64,000 nt of DNA, from assembly GCA_052116865.1 (NCBI GenBank), contig JBQKKG010000007.1, positions 62,001 to 126,000 of the forward strand, in the 5' to 3' direction. This document shows positions 25,591 to 32,983 of this stretch, in pieces (positions within the stretch are counted from its first letter, which is position 1; every line of letters starts with the position of its first letter). The position numbers and the translations under genes are program-made. The notes under the pieces were generated by a model, which worked only from the letters and a program-made list of their open reading frames with translations, ran no database searches and was not told the DNA's origin. Source of the stretch: CAUPWF01 sp963515125 (lineage in GTDB: Bacteria > Bacillota > Clostridia > Lachnospirales > Lachnospiraceae).

Positions 25591-27003
25591 TTATATCATT
25601 CCTTTTAACTCCTGATAAAGCCGTTTTGCGTAACTATCTGTCATACCACAAATAAAATCTGTTACAAGAAGTAATCTAAGATACAATTTTTCTGCATCAC
25701 TTTTTCCTTTCGCATGATAATTATATGCATTTTTGTAATTATCAGATATAAAAGAAATCATCCGTATATCAATAGAATCTAATAACTCCTTTGTATCATA
25801 CTTTATAGCGGATTTGACAAATTGGGTCATTAAATAATCAATCATTACTGCCTCAGTTACCTCTAATTTATAAATGGTTCGAGAGGAAAACACATTCCGA
25901 TATGCAATACTTCCTAATAAGTACATTATCTTTTCCCCAAATGTACCTGCAAATAAGTCCGCCCCATATGTTCCATCCATAATCTTGGTATAATGATTGG
26001 TAAATCCAGTTGTTGCACAATAAATAAGATATCCTTGCATTCGCACAATCCAATTTTTCACGGCATATTGCTCCGGTTTTGTGACCCCTTTCTGCTTTCC
26101 CTTTTCGTAAATCTCATCCAATATTTTTTGAGGCTGTATTCCTCTCTCAGCGCCTTCTGCCTGCAGTTGGCCAAGTTCTTCCCTTAATTGATAATATGAG
26201 AGAAATCCCTTCACAAATGCATCCTCAATATCTGCTGTTTTATAAGCAATGTCATCTGCAGCCTCTAGGATGAATGTTAACGGATGACGACTTCCCTTTG
26301 TTCCCGTTGCATGTTGAATATCTTCAAAAATATCATAATCTGCATAATAATAACCCATTTTCTTATCTTTAATATTCCCCGAATTCTTATTAATACCTAA
26401 TGAGGACACCGGATATTTGACAATGGTATTTAGTAATGCATAGGTAAGATTCATCCCATTTTCATCTACTAAAAAGTGCAGTTTACTCACCAGTCTAAGC
26501 GCCTGTGCATTTCCTTCAAAATTATAAAAATCTTCTCTCATTTGAGCGGTTAAACTTTCTGAAAGTGGCTTTCCTCCCCATGTTAAAACTTCTAGATTCC
26601 GTTGAAACCATTCTCTAATTGCAGTTTCACCAAAATGTCCAAACGGTGGATTTCCAATATCGTGAATCAATCCTGCACACGATAATATATTGCAAATATC
26701 TTCTTTCATTTGTAAGGTAAAAGATAGGTCTCTTTTCTCTTCTATAATATTTTGACCAACATTTTGACCAATTGATTTTGCTAATGATGATACTTCTAAC
26801 GAATGCGTCAGTCGTGTGCGAATAAAATCACTTTTATCCAGTGGAAATACCTGGGTCTTATCCTGCAACCTCCGAAAAGATGCACTTCCAATAATTCGAT
26901 GATAATCCTTTTCGAACTCACTTCTTAAATCAGTCGTCTTATAATTGTGTTTAGTTGCATACTCACGTTGTCTCTTTGTCGACAATAATTGTTCCCAATT
27001 CAT
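25591..27003 (-). CDS. dgt: Deoxyguanosinetriphosphate triphosphohydrolase-like protein
   Basis: A 470-residue HD-domain enzyme that splits dGTP (or other dNTPs) into the nucleoside and triphosphate, so limiting dNTP pools. Metal ligands are in RTRLTHSLEVSSLAKSIG and AGLIHDIGNPPFGHFGE, with a later aspartate in AADDIAYKTADIEDA. The length suits the long Dgt class. The ribosome site is AAAGGAG, and a GC-rich hairpin separates it from the upstream reductase gene. Confidence 0.92.
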   Translation of the reverse strand: MNWEQLLSTKRQREYATKHNYKTTDLRSEFEKDYHRIIGSASFRRLQDKTQVFPLDKSDFIRTRLTHSLEVSSLAKSIGQNVGQNIIEEKRDLSFTLQMKEDICNILSCAGLIHDIGNPPFGHFGETAIREWFQRNLEVLTWGGKPLSESLTAQMREDFYNFEGNAQALRLVSKLHFLVDENGMNLTYALLNTIVKYPVSSLGINKNSGNIKDKKMGYYYADYDIFEDIQHATGTKGSRHPLTFILEAADDIAYKTADIEDAFVKGFLSYYQLREELGQLQAEGAERGIQPQKILDEIYEKGKQKGVTKPEQYAVKNWIVRMQGYLIYCATTGFTNHYTKIMDGTYGADLFAGTFGEKIMYLLGSIAYRNVFSSRTIYKLEVTEAVMIDYLMTQFVKSAIKYDTKELLDSIDIRMISFISDNYKNAYNYHAKGKSDAEKLYLRLLLVTDFICGMTDSYAKRLYQELKGMI

Positions 27004-27023
27004 ACATTCTCCTTTGTTAAATA

Positions 27024-27052
27024 GGGGCGGAATATGATATATACTCCGCCCC
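27024..27052 (-). terminator. GC-rich hairpin after the siroheme reductase gene
   Basis: GGGGCGGA and TCCGCCCC flank a 13-base loop, followed on the minus strand by TATTTAAC. The T-tract is weak, so it is a probable but imperfect terminator. Confidence 0.6.
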
Positions 27053-27061
27053 CTTCCGCAT

Positions 27062-28615
27062 TTATGATATTTTATATTGATTCACTAAACTCTCGAATTC
27101 TTCCGTATCAAATATTTCCGCTGCATGCTTTCCTGTTTTTTTCAACATTTGTCCTAATTCCACAATAAAATCAGGTATCCTTTTTGCTAACAATACACCT
27201 GCAACAACTCCCATACGTGTCTCTTCTGCACTGGTTTTTCCGCCAATATGCATCTCAAAGGCATCTTCTAATTCTCCATGAACTTTAACTTTTCTACCAG
27301 CAAATCCAATCTCTGCAACCTGATGCCTTGAGCAGCTATTTGGACAACCACTAATGTGAATCATAGGCAATCTACTTTCACTTAGCTCTGCAAGATTAAC
27401 TGCCGCAATTATCTCTTTACATAATTTCTGACTTTGTAAAATCCCCATTTGACAAGTTGGTGTGCCAACACAAGCAAGTGTCATCTGGATAGGCGTTTTC
27501 ATCATATGATTTCCAACCTTGTCTAAGAGTTCAATTGCTTCTTCGTTCGTTAGATTGCGAAGATACATATCTTCTTCCATACTAATTCTCACTTCAGCCC
27601 TTGGAACCTTATTTACAAATTCTGTAATTAATTCCAGATCCTCCGTCGCAAGCTGTCCACATATAGGATGCAATACTACGGTAAATAGTCCCTCTTGTTT
27701 TTGTCCTATACACACTGAATTTTTCGTTATAATGCCTTCCTCTTTCCATTCTTTTATGGAATCAATTACAGGCTTATGTCCTTCAAAATGATACTTTTCC
27801 CTTACCAATTCTAGTTGCTTACCATACGCTTCTAAAAAGGCTTTTTCCCCCATACGACGTGGAATAAACCTTGTTCTTGCTTTTGCCTTATGCTCATAAT
27901 CTCCTTCTGTGATAAATGTCTGTACCATTGCTTCTACATAATAAAGCACCTCTTCTGGTCGAACAAGTTCAGGATATGGAATCGCTAATGCAGGACCACC
28001 GCCTAAGCCGCCAGCCAACCACATACGCAACAGAGGTGTCCCATTTTCGATAATAGCTAAGAAGCCTATATCATTAATAGTAGCACATGCTGTGTCTCTA
28101 TTGCTAGAAGAAAAAGCAACTTTTAACTTTCTTGGTAGCTTATATGATGTCGCATTGCGCAAAAAATACTCTCCCACTTGTAACGCATATGGGGTAACAT
28201 CAAAAGCCTCGCCTCTCTCTACGCCTGCCAATGGAGACAATGCTACATTTCTCGGAAAATTCCCGCCTCCTCCACGCGTAAATAAATGATGTTCGATAGC
28301 ATCCAGCATAATATCACACACGTCATCAATACTCAAATCATGCAATTGAACAGCTTGTCTTGTTGTTAGATGCACCTTTTTTAACTGATATATTTTAGTA
28401 TAATTTAAAATTAATTTTAAATGCTCTCTTGTGATAATCCCGGACGGCGTCCGTAAGCGAATCATAAAAGATTTCTGGTCTTGTTGGGCATATACTCCCA
28501 TTCCGCCAGACATTCCCTTGAATTCATTCTTGGTTAATTCCCCCGCCAAGAATCGATGCCCTGCTTCACGGAATCCCCTTACTTCTTCTTTCAATAATTC
28601 CTTATATTGCTCCAT
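27062..28615 (-). CDS. Siroheme/[4Fe-4S] nitrite or sulfite reductase
   Basis: A 517-residue reductase of the ferredoxin-dependent family that makes ammonia from nitrite or sulfide from sulfite. Two ferredoxin-like half-domains alternate with two siroheme-binding halves. The cluster and siroheme cysteines are in CVGTPTC (Cys-x5-Cys) and CPNSC (Cys-x3-Cys). Start ATG at 28615 follows AAGGAG with seven bases; an earlier frame start at 28633 has no better site. Neighbouring nitrate, nitrite or sulfate genes are absent, so the substrate cannot be decided. Confidence 0.9.
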   Translation of the reverse strand: MEQYKELLKEEVRGFREAGHRFLAGELTKNEFKGMSGGMGVYAQQDQKSFMIRLRTPSGIITREHLKLILNYTKIYQLKKVHLTTRQAVQLHDLSIDDVCDIMLDAIEHHLFTRGGGGNFPRNVALSPLAGVERGEAFDVTPYALQVGEYFLRNATSYKLPRKLKVAFSSSNRDTACATINDIGFLAIIENGTPLLRMWLAGGLGGGPALAIPYPELVRPEEVLYYVEAMVQTFITEGDYEHKAKARTRFIPRRMGEKAFLEAYGKQLELVREKYHFEGHKPVIDSIKEWKEEGIITKNSVCIGQKQEGLFTVVLHPICGQLATEDLELITEFVNKVPRAEVRISMEEDMYLRNLTNEEAIELLDKVGNHMMKTPIQMTLACVGTPTCQMGILQSQKLCKEIIAAVNLAELSESRLPMIHISGCPNSCSRHQVAEIGFAGRKVKVHGELEDAFEMHIGGKTSAEETRMGVVAGVLLAKRIPDFIVELGQMLKKTGKHAAEIFDTEEFESLVNQYKIS

Positions 28616-28644
28616 GGTATAACTCCTTCTCAATGCTAATGCAA

Positions 28645-29607
28645 CTAGTCTAAATAAATAGGTGGCTCATATTCCTTGCCAAGCAAAGCCTTTTTACGCT
28701 CTTGATATCCAAGGAATGCCCATTCTGTCATATCAGTCCATTTATGTTCTCCTCGATCATATACCTGGACATAACCGATTCTTTTCGGATGCATCCGAAC
28801 ACTATTACTTTGATACTCTCTGCCAGTGTAAGGATTCACTTCCCCTACGACTTCCTCTTTTGATTCACTTCCAGCTTCCTTTGTTGACATTTCAGTTCTT
28901 GCATATCTTGAAATTCCATCCTCACCTTCAACGTGAGTATTCTGGATCGGTGAACCTGAATATGTTTCAACATCATCATTCCTCTGCTTTGGTGTGCTTG
29001 TTAATTCATTATATTGAGTATCTTGCTCCATTCTATCTTCACTTATACATGTATCCACAGCCTGTACCTCTTCACATTCCGCAACGGTATCTTGAGATTC
29101 AGCAATTTCCTTTTCTGGTTGATTGGAAGGGATTTCATCAATTGCATTCTCTTCCATTTCTATGGCGGTCTCATCATCTGTGACTGTCTCGTCTCCCATG
29201 AGTTCATTCACTTCTTCAAAAATATCAGCCAACTCACCAATAGTCATATCTCTTTCAGATTCTGAATCCACCTCTACTTCTTCAACTTCTATAGCTAATC
29301 TTTTTTCTTTCTTCTTAGCTAATTTTTCCAACTCTTTATCCGTTGGTGTAATTTGCTCTACCGCTGGTACTTTTTCTACCATTTCATGCGTAGTTAAAAT
29401 ACTTAGTTGAAAAGAACAACCAAGTATATCTGCTATCATACGCATGTCTTGCTCTTGGAAATTATCCCTTCCCAAACGTTGTGTCAGGTTCTGCCGCGAC
29501 ATTTTCTTTCCAGTTCTTGCTTCTATAATTTCAGCCAATTCTTTAATGGTCATATTCTTACGGCTCAATACAATCTTTACTTGCTCCCCAAATGACAAAC
29601 TAATCAT
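28645..29607 (-). CDS. XRE-like helix-turn-helix protein with a long acidic linker
   Basis: A 320-residue protein of unknown function. Residues 1-70 form a helix-turn-helix domain of the Cro/XRE type (SFGEQVKIVLSRKNMTIKEL, then MSRQNLTQRLGRDNF). A long, strongly acidic and probably disordered region (about 85-255) follows. The last 65 residues are a compact region with NPYTGREYQSNSVRMHPKR, GYVQVYDRGEHKWTDMTEW and a PPIYLD end. The tail looks far more conserved than the linker. The gene is alone, with its own leader of about 180 bases. DNA binding is inferred from the head only. Confidence 0.7.
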   Translation of the reverse strand: MISLSFGEQVKIVLSRKNMTIKELAEIIEARTGKKMSRQNLTQRLGRDNFQEQDMRMIADILGCSFQLSILTTHEMVEKVPAVEQITPTDKELEKLAKKKEKRLAIEVEEVEVDSESERDMTIGELADIFEEVNELMGDETVTDDETAIEMEENAIDEIPSNQPEKEIAESQDTVAECEEVQAVDTCISEDRMEQDTQYNELTSTPKQRNDDVETYSGSPIQNTHVEGEDGISRYARTEMSTKEAGSESKEEVVGEVNPYTGREYQSNSVRMHPKRIGYVQVYDRGEHKWTDMTEWAFLGYQERKKALLGKEYEPPIYLD

Positions 29608-29786
29608 CTATACGCTCCTCCTTAGTTGCTTATAACATCTCTTGTAAACTAAAAAACTTCTCAGTAAAGTCCCTATTTTCTATTTTAACAAAGAATATAA
29701 TACCCGTCAATTACGCAAAGTTTAAGTTTTTATGAAAATTACAAATATATATTTAACATTTTACCCGAAAAGCAATGATAATATCC

Positions 29787-30593
29787 TTATTCTTCTTCCC
29801 CCAAAAATTCTTCAAATGTTACTCCAGATTGCATAATTTGAGTTGCTATCTCTTCACCAACATATCGATAATGCCATGACTCATATATAATGCCTGTCTC
29901 ATTTGTCTTCTCTGGCGGATATCGTAATATAAATCCGAATTTATAACAATTATCCTGTAGCCATCTGGCCTCCTTGGTATTTGCCTGCCCATCGTCTAGG
30001 AGCGCATAATCATCCGAAACAATGTCTACTGCTAATCCCAGTTCATGTTCACTTGTTCCTGGCACAGCAACTGATTGTTTTGTAATATTATAAGCATCCA
30101 AGTAAGTTGCTCCATTGGCAATATGGTCTTGCATTGTCTGATTGAACACCTCTTTTTGCCGTTCTACACTTCGATAGGCAGAGCAAATATGCATGGACAT
30201 ACCCTCCTGCTGTGCGGCTGCTAACATTCTTTGCAAAGGGTCCACAATTCTTACATCTACATTATATCCATCCACTACCGCTCCCAATTCTGGAATATAT
30301 CCTTCTTGTAATGGATGTGAACTATTTACTAATATTAAATTCCATGGTATTTCTTGTGGTTGTTGTACTTGTTCATTCACCTGTGTGGGATTCTCCGAAC
30401 CACTCTTCACATTTGCTTCTACTTTAGGGCCTGCGTCCACATGTGCACTAGCCTCTTTAATATCCTCCGGCTTTTCCATAGTCATTTTCTGCCCCTTGTC
30501 TTGTGCGTTCATTCCCCATATTCTCCCAAACCCCAAGCCTAGAAGCAGCATTGCAGTACCAATCATTACTATTAATTTTCTTAAATCTTTCAT
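29787..30593 (-). CDS. D-alanyl-D-alanine carboxypeptidase, VanY/M15B type
   Basis: A 268-residue secreted or membrane-anchored peptidase that trims the last D-Ala from peptidoglycan stems. A signal-anchor helix spans about 7-27, a low-complexity linker follows to about 85, and then the M15B domain: SAYRSVERQKEVFNQT, the zinc motif GTSEHELGLAVDIV (His and Asp), and ESWHYRYVG (catalytic Glu and third zinc His). There is no vancomycin gene cluster, so routine wall remodelling is more likely than resistance. Palindrome copy 3 lies just upstream. Confidence 0.93.
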   Translation of the reverse strand: MKDLRKLIVMIGTAMLLLGLGFGRIWGMNAQDKGQKMTMEKPEDIKEASAHVDAGPKVEANVKSGSENPTQVNEQVQQPQEIPWNLILVNSSHPLQEGYIPELGAVVDGYNVDVRIVDPLQRMLAAAQQEGMSMHICSAYRSVERQKEVFNQTMQDHIANGATYLDAYNITKQSVAVPGTSEHELGLAVDIVSDDYALLDDGQANTKEARWLQDNCYKFGFILRYPPEKTNETGIIYESWHYRYVGEEIATQIMQSGVTFEEFLGEEE

Positions 30594-30639
30594 TTGTTTA
30601 TCCTCTATTTTATCCTAATTACAAATGAATTATATCACA

Positions 30640-30684
30640 AAGATGGGGACGGGGGCAATGTAACATTGCCCCCGTCCCCATCTT
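30640..30684. repeat. GC-rich palindromic repeat, copy 3
   Basis: A 45-base palindrome with a TAA centre and arms AAGAT and ATCTT. It begins three bases after the ald stop codon (30688-30690), as expected for a terminator of ald. Confidence 0.95.
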
Positions 30685-30687
30685 ATA

Positions 30688-31800
30688 TTATATCAAACTA
30701 CTTGGATCTACATATTCCATATCAAAACTATCTGCTACATTCTTACATGTTAATTTTCCATCGTAAGTATTAATCGCAGAATACATGACATCATTTCTTT
30801 TACATGCTTCTTCCAATCCATTGTTTGCAATCTGAAGACCATATTTTAATGTTGCATTTGTAAGGGCAATAGTAGAAGTTCTCGGAACTGCTCCTGGCAT
30901 ATTCCCTACGCAATAATGAACTACACCATCTACCACATATACTGGGTCGTCATGATATGTCACCTTTGTAGTTTCACAACATCCCCCTTGGTCTACTGCC
31001 ACATCCACAACTACACTTCCTGGACGCATATTTTTCAGATATGCTCTTTTCATGATCTTTGGTGCAGCCTTCCCTGGAATTAAAACACTTCCTATTACTA
31101 AGTCTGCAGCTGCTACCGCATTTTCAATATTCGCATCAGTACTTACTAACGTCTGAATCCTAGCACCAAAAATATCATCTAAGTATGCAAGTCGTTCTAA
31201 ATTAATATCCATAATGGTTACATTTGCTCCCATACCTACTGCAATTTTGCACGCATTGGTTCCTACCGAACCCGCTCCCAAAATCACAACATTTGCCTTC
31301 GGTGTTCCTGGAACGCCTGATAATAACATACCAGAGCCACCAAATGGCTTCTCTAAATACTTTGCTCCCTCTTGTACACTTAATCGTCCAGCAATCTGGC
31401 TCATTGGCGCCAAAAGTGGTATGGTATGATTTTTCTCCATCAATGTTTCATATGCAACACCTTTTACTCTTGCTTGTAACAATGCATCTGTCTGTGGTCT
31501 GTCTGCTGCGAGGTGTAGATATGTGTACAGAATCAATCCTTCCCGGAATAATGGATATTCTTCTGGCAATGGTTCTTTTACCTTAATTAGCATCTCAACA
31601 TTGTCCCATATTTCTTTTGCAGTCTCAATAATCTTAGCACCTGCTACTTCATATTCCTCCGTTTTAAATCCCGAACCAATACCAGCATCCTTTTGAATCC
31701 ATACTTCATGTCCTGCCTGCACATAACTTTTCACATTATCTGGTGTCATACCAACTCGGAACTCATTATTTTTAATTTCTGTTACACATCCTACTCTCAT
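30688..31800 (-). CDS. ald: Alanine dehydrogenase
   Basis: NAD-dependent enzyme that interconverts L-alanine and pyruvate plus ammonia; 370 residues. The N-terminal MRVGCVTEIKNNEFRVGMTP carries substrate-binding residues, the central VVILGAGSVGTNACKIAVGMGA is the NAD fold, and DVAVDQGGCCETT is the family signature with the active-site aspartate. The ribosome site is AGGAGG. It is divergent from an RpiR-type regulator across a 299-base region rich in repeats, which may control both genes. Confidence 0.97.
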   Translation of the reverse strand: MRVGCVTEIKNNEFRVGMTPDNVKSYVQAGHEVWIQKDAGIGSGFKTEEYEVAGAKIIETAKEIWDNVEMLIKVKEPLPEEYPLFREGLILYTYLHLAADRPQTDALLQARVKGVAYETLMEKNHTIPLLAPMSQIAGRLSVQEGAKYLEKPFGGSGMLLSGVPGTPKANVVILGAGSVGTNACKIAVGMGANVTIMDINLERLAYLDDIFGARIQTLVSTDANIENAVAAADLVIGSVLIPGKAAPKIMKRAYLKNMRPGSVVVDVAVDQGGCCETTKVTYHDDPVYVVDGVVHYCVGNMPGAVPRTSTIALTNATLKYGLQIANNGLEEACKRNDVMYSAINTYDGKLTCKNVADSFDMEYVDPSSLI

Positions 31801-31860
31801 GTTACTTCCTCCTATTTTTTGTTTTTTCGCCAGTTTTTATCCCGCTCTTAATTGAACGGA

Positions 31861-31919
31861 ATATTTTCTTCATCTTTTTATTATTGTGAAGAATATTATT
31901 CATTTATCTGTTTACAGAT
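31861..31919. promoter_or_regulatory. Inverted repeats in the ald/RpiR intergenic region
   Basis: TTCTTCA (31866-31872) and TGAAGAA (31886-31892) form one inverted repeat, and ATCTGTTTACAGAT (31906-31919) is a perfect 14-base palindrome. Both are on the ald side of the divergent region and are operator candidates. No footprint data exist. Confidence 0.5.
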
Positions 31920-31954
31920 TAACATATCTCATTTTCATGTGCAATATAAAATAA

Positions 31955-32002
31955 TTCTTTAACATTATAAATATTTCTTTAACAATACCAATTTTCTTTA
32001 AA
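31955..32002. promoter_or_regulatory. Three direct TTCTTTAA repeats before the RpiR gene
   Basis: TTCTTTAA(C/A) occurs at 31955, 31975 and 31994, spaced 20 and 19 bases, about two helical turns. Such phasing suits a protein binding one DNA face. The adjacent RpiR regulator is the natural candidate. Confidence 0.5.
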
Positions 32003-32099
32003 TGTTGTCTATTGATATTCCTCATATAGTATGCTTAAATGGGAATAGATAATGTAACTATGCATTATCTATACATATTTAAAGCAAAGGAGGATTATA

Positions 32100-32960
32100 T
32101 TGAAAGCCTTAAGAGAAGCAATTCGTAATGCAACACTTACAAAGACAGAAGGTATTATCGCTGATTTTATGTTAGATAATTATGCGGAAGCCTGTTTTAT
32201 GACCTCTACTGATATTGCACTTCGTTTAAATGTAAGTGAATCATCTGTGATTAGATTTTGTAGAACGCTGGGCTTTAAAGGATATATGGATTTTCAAAAA
32301 ATGTTGCAAAAGCATTATCAAAAAAAAGTAAATAGTATCTCTAGAGCCATTACTACACCAGCTGATCGTCTAGAAGAATTAATTGTAAATAGCTCCGAAG
32401 ATAGTTATATTGAAACACATTTCCAGAATGTGTTAAGCAATTTAGAATCTGCTATTATTAATAACCGACAAGAACTATATGACAAAGCCGCTGATATTAT
32501 TATTCGCAGTAAACAGAAATTTATCATAGCTTCCAGAATGAATACAGGTCAAGGCGATTTTTTTTATATGTTAATGAAGCATATGGTCGATAATGTTCAT
32601 TCAGCTAGTTATGGTGCCGTTAGCACGATTGACCATATTAGTGACATTACCTCAGAAGATTGTCTAATTTTATTTTCTTTTCCCAGATATTCCCAAATGG
32701 ATAAGCTAGCGTTAGAACTTGCATTAGAGGTTGGTGCCAAGATTGTTGTCATTACAGACAAGCAAAGTTCATTGCCTGCACAATACGCAACTGTATTACT
32801 AACAGTGAATATCGATAGCAATACCTTTTTTAACTCATATGTAGGTGTCCAGTTTGTCACAGAAACCCTATGTGATACCATTAGCTATAAAGTTGGAAAA
32901 CCAATTGGAGAGCGCTTGAAACGCATTGATAAATATTTAGAACCACTGGGTGTATATTAA
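32100..32960 (+). CDS. MurR/RpiR-family transcriptional regulator
   Basis: A 286-residue regulator with an N-terminal RpiR helix-turn-helix domain (about 1-78: MTSTDIALRLNVSESSVIRF and CRTLGFKGYMDFQKML) and a C-terminal SIS sugar-isomerase domain (about 125-265) that normally binds phosphosugars. The start is TTG, six bases after AAAGGAGG. No sugar genes adjoin it; the divergent neighbour is ald, so control of alanine dehydrogenase is a reasonable but unproven idea. The stop codon lies in the loop of the following terminator. Confidence 0.9.
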   Translation: MKALREAIRNATLTKTEGIIADFMLDNYAEACFMTSTDIALRLNVSESSVIRFCRTLGFKGYMDFQKMLQKHYQKKVNSISRAITTPADRLEELIVNSSEDSYIETHFQNVLSNLESAIINNRQELYDKAADIIIRSKQKFIIASRMNTGQGDFFYMLMKHMVDNVHSASYGAVSTIDHISDITSEDCLILFSFPRYSQMDKLALELALEVGAKIVVITDKQSSLPAQYATVLLTVNIDSNTFFNSYVGVQFVTETLCDTISYKVGKPIGERLKRIDKYLEPLGVY

Positions 32961-32983
32961 CTGACACTCAGTGGTTCCTTTTA
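32940..32983 (+). terminator. Terminator of the RpiR gene, between convergent genes
   Basis: GAACCACTG with GTGT pairs with its complement ending CAGTGGTTC (to 32977), followed by CCTTTT. The 5' arm is the last part of the RpiR coding region. Confidence 0.85.

Noticed and set aside
28662..29183. Plus-strand 173-codon frame opposite the helix-turn-helix protein
   Set aside because: Composition is that of antisense to an acidic coding region, with no ribosome site; the minus-strand protein has a clear start and domain.
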